From Russula earlei (lineage: Eukaryota > Basidiomycota > Agaricomycetes > Russulales > Russulaceae): 14,153 nucleotides of DNA. The stretch is taken from NCBI GenBank assembly GCA_025769875.1, contig JAGFNK010001153.1, positions 1 to 14,153 of the forward strand, read 5' to 3'. How positions within the stretch are numbered: the first letter of the stretch is position 1; every line of letters starts with the position of its first letter. Both the position numbers and the translations under genes were made by a program. Shown here piece by piece: positions 1 through 8,003 of the stretch. The notes under the pieces were generated by a model that searched no databases, was not told the DNA's origin, and worked only from the letters and a program-made list of their open reading frames with translations.

Positions 1-67
1 CCAGAGTGGTCACAAGGGGACGGTCCTTAAAGGAGTATCCCAGGGGTGGAGAGTGCCGTAAACAAAT

Positions 68-111
68 GGACAGTCTGAGGACTGTCCGCTACTTTATTGA
101 GCGCTTATATA
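68..111 (-). promoter_or_regulatory. TATA box, AATAAA and R hairpin of the minus-strand LTR
   Basis: Read on the minus strand: TATATAAG (111-104), AATAAA (98-93), then GGACAGTC and GACTGTCC arms (87-80 and 75-68) around a 4-nt loop. The hairpin begins 24 nt after the first T of the TATA box, where a TATA-directed transcript should start. That would place the hairpin at the 5' end of the RNA and, through the 3' LTR, near its 3' end. Transcription itself is inferred. Confidence 0.7.
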
Positions 112-193
112 CTACAAGAGAACTGCTAAATAGGGAACAAGTCATAACCTTGTTATCAAGCACAATAGAGTGATGAGTAAGAAGTCGGAGGAT

Positions 194-227
194 GCTTACT
201 GAGCATGCTCGGTCATGCTCAGTAAGC
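194..227. repeat. 14-bp perfect inverted repeat in LTR U3
   Basis: Arms 194-207 and 214-227 (GCTTACTGAGCATG and its complement) flank a 6-bp spacer. Further TGAGTAAG copies sit at 174-181, 231-238 and 253-260. The block is about 83 bp upstream of the TATA box in transcription sense, so it may be a palindromic activator site or enhancer. The decayed copy at 8567-8600 keeps the arms with one mismatch. Confidence 0.65.
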
Positions 228-382
228 TGCTGAGTAAGAAGACTCTTCTTGATGAGTAAGAGTTTCCACTGTCCACGTGTTTACTACTTTTAGTGCACGT
301 GTAAGCACCTGATTCATTTCTTGTTAGTTAGTTTAGGGCCGGTCATTTGAAGACTTGTAGTTTGGCTAGGGAATAGTGTCGT

Positions 383-600
383 CTTATAAGGCCCTTATAT
401 AGTTCTATTAGGGTCCTTAGAGTCGACCCTAATACTTCTATTAAGGTCCTTAATATTGCCTTATAGTCGTTCTATAGTTATTAGAGTTGGTCTAATAACG
501 CGTTGTAGGGCCTTTAATACTAGGTTAGTGCCTCTTGTAGAGCTCCTAGGGTCGTTCCAAAGGGTCCTTAGGAAGGCCCTAATACTGTCTTTTGTTGCTA
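383..600. repeat. Imperfect AGGGTCCTTA-type repeats in U3 of the minus-strand LTR
   Basis: Variants of AGGGTCCTTA recur near 410, 442, 505 and 571. Some form inverted repeats: ATTAGGGTC at 407-415 pairs with GACCCTAAT at 425-433, and ATAAGG/CCTTAT arms meet at 386-398. The related U3 at about 8190-8410 keeps a degraded version. The role is unknown. It may be a U3 repeat array or a structure-forming tract. Confidence 0.5.
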
Positions 601-796
601 GAAGGGTTGCCTTTAAGTGGGACTTGCTGTATGTCGATTGTGCCGAGAATCGCTCGCGCAACAATGCGCGCGCGATATTGTGGACACCTCTACTCACCCC
701 TTTTGCTCGTGTGAACAGGGTGACACCATAGAGACCAGGTTTCCTCCTATAAGGAAGGGTCCTTCAAGGGCCCTCTCCGGAGAATGGTTCATGACA

Positions 797-1127
797 GCTT
801 CCTTGATTAGGAAAGTACTTATGACACTGAGATTGCTACTAGGGAAGCACTTAATGCTTCCAGCACCGAGATTGTTTACATAGAAGCAACCTTGCTTCTA
901 TGAGCCACATTTTGTGTCTATAGCACCAACCAGTACTACAGTAGCACAAACCTTATCCCTGTAGGGCTATATAAGGCCCCCAGTTGTAACAGTTGAGCCC
1001 TAAGCTCAACTTAGTTTGCCAATCCCAAACAGTTGACTCCTACCCCGTCTGCAGAGCCCCTCTCATCGTGTTGCCATACTCCAGAAGGATCTAACACTCC
1101 TTCCCCTCCACAAGTATTGCTTGCTTG
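797..1127 (+). mobile_element. Older LTR-like core, left part, interrupted by two younger LTRs
   Basis: This segment has the same promoter layout as the bounded LTRs. A 9-bp inverted repeat lies at 881-889/892-900, with a smaller one at 844-849/855-860. TATATAAG follows at 968-975, then a 7-bp hairpin at 992-998/1004-1010. The TATA box itself lies inside an imperfect inverted repeat (951-976). It is abutted on the left by the minus-strand LTR and broken on the right at the GCTTG target of the 1128-1956 LTR. It resumes at 1962. Its 5' end is presumably left of the window behind the minus-strand LTR. No TSD can be assigned. Confidence 0.5.
968..1010 (+). promoter_or_regulatory. TATA box plus hairpin of the older LTR-like core
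   Basis: TATATAAG at 968-975 is followed 24 nt after its first base by a hairpin with arms GTTGAGC (992-998) and GCTCAAC (1004-1010) and loop CCTAA. The same loop sequence recurs in the 6965-7671 LTR at 7369-7373, hinting that the two families are related. Confidence 0.6.
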
Positions 1128-1405
1128 TGTTACGAACCAAGGCCAGACCCTGACCGTAGATGGTCCTATTTCACTCAAGAGAGACCTCTCTCATTTTGCA
1201 TTACCAACTCCCTTCCGTTTTCTGGGCTATTCCCCCTGCAGTGCAAGATATCGCTATTTCAAAGGCACTATAACACGACCAGGCACCCGTTTCCTAATCG
1301 GGTAATCATCGCGTGGCAGCCACATGGCCACCCAGCCACCAAGGACCCGAAACAGCGGCACAAACTCTTAGAAACTGTTGCATAAATCATCTGACGTCAT
1401 CCAGG

Positions 1406-1527
1406 CTCCAATGACATCATAGCTGACTGAGCGACTCCACAGTGACCTCATAGGCTCACTAAGCACTCCACAGTGACATCATAATGATGTCATCGCTCCA
1501 CAATGATCAGTAATGCGCTCAGTAAGC
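1406..1527 (+). repeat. Four ~30-bp tandem repeats carrying CRE/bZIP-like sites
   Basis: Units begin with CTCCA at 1406, 1435, 1466 and 1496 (spacing 29, 31, 30). The units contain TGACATCA (1412-1419), TGACCTCA (1443-1450), TGACATCA (1474-1481) and its complement TGATGTCA (1485-1492). A consensus TGACGTCA sits just upstream at 1392-1399. TGACGTCA is the classical ATF/CREB bZIP site. The array lies about 100-240 bp upstream of the TATA box. The decayed copy in the 11271-12088 LTR keeps TGACATCA at 11596-11603 and parts of neighbouring units. Binding is inferred. Confidence 0.65.
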
Positions 1528-1628
1528 CTGAAACTTGACACAAGCAAGTTTATGCCTCTGTAGTCCTATTGGATGGTACCAAAGAGTCTAGAATAGTCCC
1601 AAGTCTTTGTAATCGACCCTGTACACTG

Positions 1629-1669
1629 TATATAAGCCCCAATGAAGCATGGCAGTCGTCAGACTGTCC
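1629..1669 (+). promoter_or_regulatory. TATA box plus bulged R hairpin
   Basis: TATATAAG at 1629-1636, then a stem of CAGTC (1653-1657) with GACTG (1662-1666), extended past a bulged T by GG (1651-1652) with CC (1668-1669). It starts 22 nt after the TATA box. The decayed copy at 11784-11802 keeps both arms and the bulge while the loop has changed. Confidence 0.6.
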
Positions 1670-1956
1670 ATTTGTGATACTCTCATCTTCCTGGGTACTC
1701 CCCTGCGACCGCTCAGTTTAAAGACTTCCCTCGCCTCCAAGATACTCTTCAACGACCGCCTTGTTTAAAGCCCTCTCGCTGCACTGGCGTCTGCTCTTCG
1801 CCTCTGCCTCCTGCAACACCTACCAGTCCCCATCTGGTACCTCCTCGTTGTTTGGCTCGTCCTCCTGTTCAACGCCGCCTTCGCCGCGTACCATCTGTTC
1901 CAACCCTTGCCCACCTGCTCCTGAGTCCTTAGTGATCAGCAGTACGTGTCTTGACA

Positions 1957-2060
1957 GCTTGACTCAAGCATATCTGCATTGGTAGGACGTGTTCATAGAT
2001 GCGACCATTGATCTTATTTAAGGCACTTTGGAGCCTTAACACTAGAGCATATGAGCTAGG
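1957..2060 (+). mobile_element. Right part of the older LTR-like core
   Basis: Sequence resumes with the GCTTG duplicate (1957-1961) and should be contiguous with 1127 before the LTR inserted. A likely 3' end is the TTAACA at about 2036-2041, by analogy with the GTAACA end of the 5359-5950 LTR, but no matching TSD is visible because the 5' end is missing. A 7-bp inverted repeat, TTAAGGC (2018-2024) and GCCTTAA (2033-2039), lies here. Confidence 0.35.
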
Positions 2061-3841
2061 ATGCATGATGGCTGCCACAAAGTTGTGTGTTGTGAACCCA
2101 CATCAACATACCAAATGCATCCTATGAACATTTTGTTCACCTTTTCATTCTACCTTTCTTTGTGTCCTTTGTGCCCTATTTTGCACCTCCACCATTGCTA
2201 TTCAAATGCATTGACATCATTGAGTTGCTCATGTTGGCAAAGTTGAGCTTGACAATGTTGTCCCAATTGTCCAATGGTGCACATGGGTATGGCCACAACA
2301 ATGAGTTGTTGTGGTAGAAAGGTACCAGCATGTATGGGTTCTGGGTGACTTGGAGAAGTGGTGACAATCTGCATAAGCCTGGACTTGTCAATTGACGAAT
2401 GACCATAGACACATGCCAATCATATCCAAGAAGGTGATTACACACCTGCTCCCCATTGCCACCCTGGCATTTGATATCTAACTGTGGCATCTGGTGAATA
2501 TGTGATACCCAGGCAATTGATGCACACATCAGAAAGGCTAGCCAGTATGCCATTGATGCATCATGAGGCATATGACAGCAAAGTAGGATGAATGAGAGAG
2601 TGAGAGGGAACAAGCAGTTTTCAAGAACAGTGAACACGATTCTGATACATTTGGAGATAAATAGTAGGCCTTTCTATACATTTACAAATATGCTATTTTT
2701 GTAGCTATTTAGGAGAAAAAATAGGAGTTGAGGATTTTTTAGAAGGTTTTTGAGTTGAAACAGAAGTGAAATGTAGATGGAATGCTATAGTGAGAGAAAC
2801 GTTGGACTTTGATGGAAACAATGCATTGCCTGTCAGTCTGGCTGATGCACTTGCTCCAGTTTTGGTGCATCTGATAGAATCGTGCATATGCATTTTTATT
2901 AAGGATGAGAGATTAGAACTATTATGGAATGAAATTTGGAGTTCTTGGTTTTCAGACTTTTTCAATTTCGATTCTGAATGAAAGAAAAAAAGGGGTAAGG
3001 TTAATTTATTTTCCCCTGAGCAATGCCAACATTCAGGGATCAAATTTGATTCCAGGGAAGCACTGTGTTGCGCTTGTGCTTTCATGCTCCTCCCTATGCA
3101 CCTGGTGGCCCAAAACTGCCAGCATCATCTGCCCTTCTTATACTAGTTCATCCTGAACCCATCCCAAGTGTTCTAGTGACCGACTCTGCCGCTGTCACAG
3201 CTGTGCCTTGTCCTAGCAATGGCAACCACCCTCATATCCACAATGCAAGGATGCTGTGCTGCTCATGTGTCTAGGCAATACACAGAGTAATGCAGAGAGC
3301 ACCAGAATCTGTGGCAACTGTATCAGGCCTGCACTGACATTGTATTCATATTCAATGTTGTGTCCTTATGTGTATAGGTGCAACCTGGATGTCCTCTGGG
3401 ATGTTAGGAATGGCACAATCTGTCTAGGGATATTTAGGGAGCATTGGAATGAAGTAGATTGCATCATGTCCCTAACAACACACTCAAATTGGTACCAATC
3501 ATAGCAAAAGTCCAGATCAATCTTCCCAGTCTTGTGAAGCCTGATGTACAAAGTGTGAGTTTTTTAAGGCAGTTGAAACAGAGAGATATGCACAGGCATA
3601 AGGAGGAATCATCCCACTGCCATGACAGAGAGGCATAGATGCACTAGGCAAAGGTTTGTCCTGTATTGGAAGATGACATTGTTTACTGAGCTGTGGAACA
3701 CTTTTGATAAATATAGAGAAAACTGCTTCAGATCTGCTCTATCTTGTTCAAAAGCTACAATTTGCACAACCTATCTTGCATTTCTTGCATGTCCATTTCA
3801 TCATGCCTGTGACTCTTGTCACCCCTGGAAATCAATTCAGT
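2061..3841. other. CpG-poor sequence with short open frames, no recognisable gene
   Basis: I see no LTR, repeat or known domain here. Short open frames lie on both strands. The longest is minus-strand 2637-2176 (153 codons). It is hydrophobic at the N-terminal end (an LSFILLCC-type run) and polar toward the C-terminal end. Others are minus 3085-2705 and plus 3065-3274, the latter proline-rich. Plus 3360-3504 follows a possible splice acceptor (a T-rich run ending TGTATAG at about 3377). None has a convincing start context or a recognised family. They may be relics of the decayed coding block that follows, or chance frames in low-CpG DNA. Confidence 0.3.
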
Positions 3842-4790
3842 AAAAGGAGCCTAATCTTCTTCCTCTCATCCCAGATACTGATCTCTGTATATGACACTCC
3901 TTTCCCTTCTCGTCACTTGCTTCATTGCCAAGCATATCCTAGGCATCTTTCCTATCATGTTCCCTTCTACATCCCAGGACCAATCTGTGCTTGAGCTGCA
4001 CTGTTGAAAGTGCTGCTGCACTCCATGAAAGGAGGAGCTACTGCTCCAACAGTAATTACAGCCATTTCTTCCACCTGAGCGACTTCGAATGCCTTGTACC
4101 CTGACCTGTCCATCAAGTACACTGACCATATGACCCTGGAGGCTGAGAACCTGATGCTCTAGTACCTGTACAACCTGGCCTGTGAAGATAGGGATGCTGC
4201 CCTCACACATGTCCCAGCCAGTCCACTACTTCTACTGCCCTAGACACCCTTGGGTACATGGTCATGGGGCACATTGAGCTGTGTATAGTCTCAGACCATG
4301 AGCTTCACATCAAGGCAGCCAGAGCAGTCCAGTGGCTGTGTACCAAGTGCCTGCCCCCCAGGGCACTCTTTGGTTCACTGGGCAAGTCCTACACCCACCA
4401 TACTGTCTTTCCTAACTAGCATGGCACCCCAGATGTTCAGGAGTGTTGCTGCTGCACGGAGAAGTACTTGAATACAGTGCATTGATTTCTTCTATCCTTT
4501 TTTCCTCACACATTCCTGTGCAGCTGACTCATTCTAATCCACAGGCCATCCACCTGATCCGGCGCCTGTGAATCCTCTCACCAACACCTCCCTCATGAAT
4601 GAGGAATGTGGTACTCACCCAGTCTGACATGAACATAAGCAACTTTAGTGTTGCCCCAGATGGGTGTGCTGTCCTTCTCAATGCTGGCACCATTCAAGGG
4701 GTTACCCCTAACACTTTCTGACTTCATATTGCTCTGGACCATTCCCTTTGCTACATCTATGTCCTAGCATGTGTTTGATGCTGATAAGAG
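3842..4790 (+). pseudogene. Decayed protein-coding relic, family not recognised
   Basis: Three consecutive plus-strand stretches read as protein-like if stops and shifts are ignored. From a possible acceptor (CTCATCCCAG, about 3875) one frame runs to about 4240, through TGA at 3992-3994 and further in-frame stops, and includes a segment beginning YLYNLACEDRDAALTHVP. A frameshift near 4240 leads to a segment beginning DTLGYMVMGHIELCIVSDHE, which stays open to about 4410. After a pyrimidine-rich stretch ending TGTGCAG (about 4523), like an intron 3' end, another segment starts AIHLIRRL, meets a TGA, and continues past more TGA codons with NISNFSVAPDGCAVLLNAG. Many stops are TGA where CGA would be plausible, as CpG decay predicts. 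I cannot name the product. It could be a host gene or part of a transposon. Confidence 0.4.
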
Positions 4791-5221
4791 GGCTGCATGC
4801 TTGGTGTTATCTCAGCCTGGTAGCCCTAGCTAATGTGAGGTGGTTCCTGGGCAACAACTCTGATGACTGCCTTAGTATGTTTGGCATGGCCTGCTTGGTT
4901 TGCTGTGCTGATAAAACCCCTCTTTCTTCCTATAGGTGTTGATGAGGATGGCAACTGTAAATCCTAGGCCCTATTTCTGACTTTTCTCTTGTAAGGTGAG
5001 CCATATTGCTGGCCTTGGCAGACCATGCATGACAGTCTTTGAAATTTTGCAAAAATGTGACACCCAGATCTGAACTGTTGAACATTGTCAGAGCAGAGTG
5101 GTGCTTGAACATCTTTACAATTCAGAAAATTAATATAACTATTCAGTGATAAGAATAAATTACTTGATAACAGAAGTTGTCATACTCAAATTGGAAATTG
5201 TGGCATAAAACAGAGGGTCAA
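4791..5221. other. No feature recognised
   Basis: CpG-poor sequence with only short chance frames. A pyrimidine-rich stretch ending CCTATAG (about 4927-4935) resembles an intron acceptor and is followed by a short VDEDGNC-like reading, too short to interpret. It may be the tail of the relic at 3842-4790. Confidence 0.3.
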
Positions 5222-5358
5222 CTTTGCACCATGCTCTTCCTTCCACTGAAATGATGCCCACCTGCCACATCCCACTCCTTTGCACCTCCACCATCCTGCC
5301 AGCAACAGACATCATGCCCTTGCAATTGTGATGAAGATACCCTCTCAACCAATTGACA

Positions 5359-5950
5359 TGTTGTGATCTACCCCTCTTTCAGTTCATCCCTGTTTCACTT
5401 CCTATTGTCCCCTACCTTTCACCCTCATATCCTTGGTTACCATTTCATCCCTTGATGTTGATGGCCTCTTATTGTTTCACTTGTTGTGTTTCACCTATTG
5501 TTCGAGCTCCTTTTGCTACTGGATTAGTATTATCCATTGTTCTGCATATGGTACTGTACAGCCTCACTAGATATAGTATTTAAGCGCCTGTAGAAGCTGG
5601 GGAATGCCCCAAGCTTAGCTTTGTCCCATTTCCTGTCGCATCCCTTGCCCTGTACTCTCTCAAATCACAACTTTGCTTGTGCTGGCTTACCCTTTGCTTG
5701 ACCTAGGCACACCTCAAAGAACCCTTGTGTTCCTCTTCCTCCTCTGCCTCTCTCTCATCGTCCTCCTCTTCTGTGAAACCAGAAGATCGACTCTGTCTAT
5801 GGACTGAGTCATTGTTTGACTCAGCCTTGAGACGCTAAACCCTTGATCCAGTCTCTTCAAGCTTGCCCCACTGAACCATTGAACCAAGTCACAGGGACTT
5901 GGCCCCACTGAACCTTGAGCTAATGCTCTTACGGCCGCAATGCTGTAACA
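5359..5950 (+). mobile_element. Solo LTR with perfect TSD TGACA
   Basis: It begins TGTTGTGATC and ends GCTGTAACA (592 bp), flanked by TGACA at 5354-5358 and 5951-5955. TATTTAAG lies at 5577-5584, followed by a strong hairpin at 5594-5616. A CT-rich tract (about 5727-5770) and an 8-bp inverted pair of AP-1/GCN4-type sites (TGAGTCA 5805-5811, TGACTCA 5817-5823) lie in the 3' part. No internal coding region is present. About 8 CpG remain, so its decay looks intermediate. It is inserted in the tandem array 5222-6345 and therefore postdates it. Confidence 0.9.
5577..5616 (+). promoter_or_regulatory. TATA-like box plus GC-rich R hairpin
   Basis: TATTTAAG at 5577-5584, then arms AAGCTGGGG (5594-5602) and CCCC-A-AGCTT (5607-5616) with loop AATG and one bulged A, giving 9 paired bases. 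It starts 17 nt after the TATA-like box. Confidence 0.55.
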
Positions 5951-6365
5951 TGACACGCCACATGAAGGTTGAAAAGCCCTGCCAACACCACTCCCTCACT
6001 GCCTCCATCATCCTGCTAACACATGCCACACAACTGCAATCACCTTTGTGCACATGTTCTCCTGACAAACCAATTCACATGATAGCCAAATGGCCCTGCT
6101 CAATGCCACTCCCCCATCTTGCCCTTAACACATGCTGTAATGTTGCACATGCCCTTTCAACAAATCAACACCACATGAAGGCAAAATGGCCCCACCCAAC
6201 ACCACTCCCTTGCTGCCTCCATCATGCCAGCACACACCACATGATCATGATGGCTTTGTGAGTGTGTTCTCCTGACAAACTAGCACACCCCAAAATGAAG
6301 GCTGCATGGTCCTACCCAATGCCACTGCCCTTGATGTCACTGAGTGGCATTCTGGTTTTTAGGTA

Positions 6366-6422
6366 TTTTTCTTCATTTTCCCTTTCTTTTCTTTCTTCTC
6401 TTCTTTCTTTTTCTTTTCTTTT
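6366..6422 (+). other. Polypyrimidine tract of an older element tail
   Basis: An almost pure T/C run followed by CTCACCTCTGGTCTA and a GGAC block. The same arrangement recurs at about 8998-9060 (T/C tract, then CTCAACTTTGGTCTA and GGAC), so the two are probably copies of one element end. It could be an untranslated tail of a retroelement or an intron end. Confidence 0.4.
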
Positions 6423-6617
6423 ATGTTCTCACCTCTGGTCTAGGGTATACAGGACTGCCCTGGTGGGTCTCTTGGAATCTGAATCATTGTAGCACACATG
6501 TGCCACAGCTGCTCCCCCAGCACCTGCATGCTCACCACACACACAATCTTTGTCACAGAACTGGTACTTCAGACTGGACTGGCAACTGGGATAGCCCCCC
6601 TGGACATGCCTCATGTC

Positions 6618-6651
6618 TGACTCATATTTAGTGACTCATCTGTTTGACTCA
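6618..6651 (+). promoter_or_regulatory. Cluster of three AP-1/GCN4-type TGACTCA sites
   Basis: Exact TGACTCA at 6618-6624, 6632-6638 and 6645-6651, spaced 14 and 13 bp, 95-130 bp upstream of the TATA box of the enclosing LTR. In fungi TGACTCA is the Gcn4/Cpc1 bZIP site of amino-acid-starvation control. Binding is inferred. Confidence 0.55.
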
Positions 6652-6745
6652 TGTTTACAATGACTGTTCCTCATGCCTAGCCCTCAATCACCTTGTGTGC
6701 AACTCACTACATCCTGCAGGTACTATTTGATATAGTACCTAGATG

Positions 6746-6791
6746 TATATAAGCTGTCCTGTATAAGAGAACAAGCCTTAGGCTTGTTCTC
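6746..6791 (+). promoter_or_regulatory. TATA box plus 11-bp perfect R hairpin
   Basis: TATATAAG at 6746-6753. The arms GAGAACAAGCC (6767-6777) and GGCTTGTTCTC (6781-6791) flank a 3-nt loop TTA. The hairpin starts 21 nt after the TATA box and is the strongest of the set. A second inverted repeat (6718-6726/6732-6740) lies just upstream of the TATA box. Confidence 0.65.
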
Positions 6792-6964
6792 CTGTGAATA
6801 TACTGGTTGAATGCCGCTGGAACCACCCCTCTCTGAGCTTTCTAGCTCCTTGTCTAAAAACTTCTATGTTGCTAAGCCTTCCAGACATGAAGACTTATCA
6901 ACAGTTTCCCCACTCTATGGTACATACTAGCTGTTGCTGTGTTGTTACCAAGATCCTTGAACTT

Positions 6965-7671
6965 TGTGAGAAATTGTTGTGTTGTACCATTTTCCTTTTA
7001 CGTTTACCTCTTACCTTTTGCTATGGACTGCTTGCCATCATACATCCCTTTACTTACTGGTCTTATGATCTCTTACGCCTTGTGATCCCTTCTGTGTTAT
7101 CATGTGATCCATACACATCCAGGTAACACTGGATTGCTGTTACTTTCTCTTTGTTTGGTTCTCTTTCCATTTATATTCACTTCTTAGTTTCAACTGTGCA
7201 ATGCTGCGCATTTACTATTCAGCACAGTTACTTGGTTCTGACTCATTCATGGCCTCGTTCCTATGACTCCTACTTATTATGACTCCTACAATACTAGTAG
7301 CACAATCAAAGTGCAGCTATTGCTGCACTTCTCCTGTATATATAAGCTTAGTACTTTGTGACTAAAGCCCTAAGCTTGGTCTTTTAGAGAATCCAACTAC
7401 TCTTGTCCAAACATATTCGCCTGCAAACCACTTTGCTCTTAATCCTCAAACCACATCCACCTCTCCATTTCATCAACTCTTCACACACACACACCATCCA
7501 CCATCATACTCTTCGCCTCTCCCTTGCTCCCTTAAGAGTCTCTCTTCACTCTACTGAGAAGAGCTCTCCTCTTTAAAGACCTACCTTCCTCTTCTCTCTG
7601 CATTGTTCAAGGTCTCTAATGGACTTGAACGCATATAGCTAGTGGAACCAGCCCTAGTCTATTCTATTACA
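6965..7671 (+). mobile_element. Nested solo LTR with perfect TSD AACTT
   Basis: It begins TGTGAGAAATTG and ends TCTATTACA (707 bp), flanked by AACTT at 6960-6964 and 7672-7676. It contains an 8-bp inverted repeat (7192-7199/7222-7229), TGACTCA at 7239-7245, a direct repeat TATGACTCCTAC (7262-7273 and 7278-7289), a 9-bp inverted repeat (7309-7317/7322-7330) and TATATAAG at 7339-7346. A hairpin with loop CCTAA follows at 7360-7381. No internal coding region is present. Its position inside the 6473-7809 LTR makes it the younger of the two. Confidence 0.88.
7309..7381 (+). promoter_or_regulatory. U3 inverted repeat, TATA box and R hairpin
   Basis: Arms AAGTGCAGC/GCTGCACTT (7309-7317/7322-7330) stand just upstream of TATATAAG (7339-7346). 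Downstream, AAGC (7365-7368) pairs GCTT (7374-7377) around CCTAA, extended past a bulged A by a wobble-containing outer stem to 7360-7381. An alternative 8-bp stem joins 7344-7351 with 7370-7377. Confidence 0.55.
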
Positions 7672-7814
7672 AACTTACCCTAGCTTCTCAATGGACCGAG
7701 TCGTACTAGGAAGTGTCTATTGGCCATAATCTGTTTAGCATAAAACACTTTGACCGCTGCAGGAATCCTTACTCTCAATACATGAGAACCGGCCCATTTC
7801 TTGAACACATCTCT

Positions 7815-8003
7815 ACTATCAATTTATCTTTGCGCTTGAGAACTGACATGGCTAGTTACCGTGACATGTTGTCTTGCTCAGCTTTGCTGCACTCATCTTA
7901 CATATGAACAGATTTGTCAGTGACACTGCCCCCAGTTGGTGATAATCTTATACACTTGACCCTCCCTCCATCATCCCACCCATAATATATGTCGTACCAT
8001 TAT
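7815..8003. other. Short inter-element segment
   Basis: Sequence between two LTRs, ending with the ATTAT target (7999-8003) of the next one. No gene is recognised. It should have been contiguous with 8962 onward before that insertion. Confidence 0.4.

Larger units (their letters stand above)
1..796 (-). mobile_element. LTR, minus strand, truncated by left window edge (CpG-rich copy)
   Basis: This is the inverted counterpart of the solo LTR at 8004-8956. On the minus strand it begins at 796 with TGTCATGAACCATT, identical over 14 bases to that copy's start, and matches it throughout U3, TATA box and R. Landmarks on the minus strand are TATATAAG at 111-104, AATAAA at 98-93 and a perfect 8-bp hairpin at 87-68. 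The other copy continues about 274 bp past its TATA box, so roughly 165 bp of this LTR should lie left of base 1. The sequence beyond its start (plus strand 797-801, GCTTC) would be one TSD, and its partner is outside the window. I count about 26 CpG here against 2 in the other copy, so this is the younger or less methylated one. Whether it is solo or part of a full element cannot be seen. Confidence 0.85.
1128..1956 (+). mobile_element. Solo LTR with perfect TSD GCTTG (CpG-rich copy)
   Basis: The element begins TGTTACGAACC and ends TCTTGACA. It is flanked by GCTTG at 1123-1127 and GCTTG at 1957-1961, a perfect 5-bp TSD typical of LTR-element integration. At 829 bp with no internal region it is a solo LTR, the product of LTR-LTR recombination. 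Landmarks are four ~30-bp enhancer-like repeats (1406-1527), a 7-bp inverted repeat (1531-1537/1545-1551), TATATAAG at 1629-1636 and a bulged hairpin at 1651-1669. It matches the 11271-12088 LTR from first to last base. I count about 33 CpG here and 6 there. Open frames inside it (for example 1125-1385) look like chance frames in the LTR, not genes. It interrupts the older core whose halves are 797-1127 and 1962 onward. Confidence 0.92.
5222..6345 (+). repeat. Diverged tandem array of ~96-118 bp units, split by a solo LTR
   Basis: Repeated blocks read CACATGAAGG, then CCAACACCACTCCC, then GCCTCCATCATCCTGC, then TGTTCTCCTGACAAAC. Unit starts are about 5959, 6076, 6172 and 6290. Units 5959-6075 and 6172-6289 resemble each other more than the shorter one between, and TGTTCTCCTGACAAAC recurs at 6055-6070 and 6265-6280, so a ~210-bp dimer may be the higher-order unit. 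A further diverged unit (about 5244-5358) and the tail of another lie left of the 5359-5950 LTR. The junction AACCAATTGACA plus CGCCACATGAAGG matches the internal unit junction AACCAATTCACATGA, so the LTR landed inside the array. Function unknown. Confidence 0.7.
6473..7809 (+). mobile_element. Solo LTR split by a younger LTR, TSD TCTCT
   Basis: The proposed element begins TGGAATCTGAATC and ends TTGAACACA, with TCTCT at 6468-6472 and 7810-7814. Removing the nested LTR and one of its TSD copies leaves about 625 bp, close to the other LTRs. Inside are three TGACTCA sites (6618-6624, 6632-6638, 6645-6651), a 9-bp inverted repeat (6718-6726/6732-6740), TATATAAG at 6746-6753 and an 11-bp perfect hairpin at 6767-6791. 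Joining the outer flanks (GTCTCT to ACTATCAAT) gives a sequence resembling the uninterrupted relative at about 9077 (GTCTATAATAAT), which supports the boundaries. TGG rather than TGT at the start makes the 5' end less certain than for the other LTRs. Confidence 0.65.

Noticed and set aside
456..883. Overlapping ORFs on both strands in the CpG-rich LTR
   Set aside because: They fall in U3 of the minus-strand LTR or cross its border. The copy at 8004-8956 keeps no matching frame.
1125..1385. Open frames of 86-90 codons on the plus strand with basic, proline-rich translations
   Set aside because: They lie across the TSD and 5' part of a well-bounded solo LTR, and the frame is not kept in the related LTR at 11271.
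5160..5348. Minus-strand ORF of 62 codons
   Set aside because: It is produced by the tandem repeat unit and is not preserved as a frame in the other units.
7190..7477. Alternative small LTR with TCAAC duplication (7190-7194, 7473-7477)
   Set aside because: The pair lies inside the 6965-7671 LTR, whose AACTT duplication and TGTG...ACA ends are a better fit. One 5-mer match is expected by chance.
6812..7650. Shared TGGAACCA at about 6814 and 7643 as a tRNA primer-binding site
   Set aside because: Both copies lie inside LTRs as defined by TSDs, not just downstream of an LTR end, so a primer-binding role does not fit.
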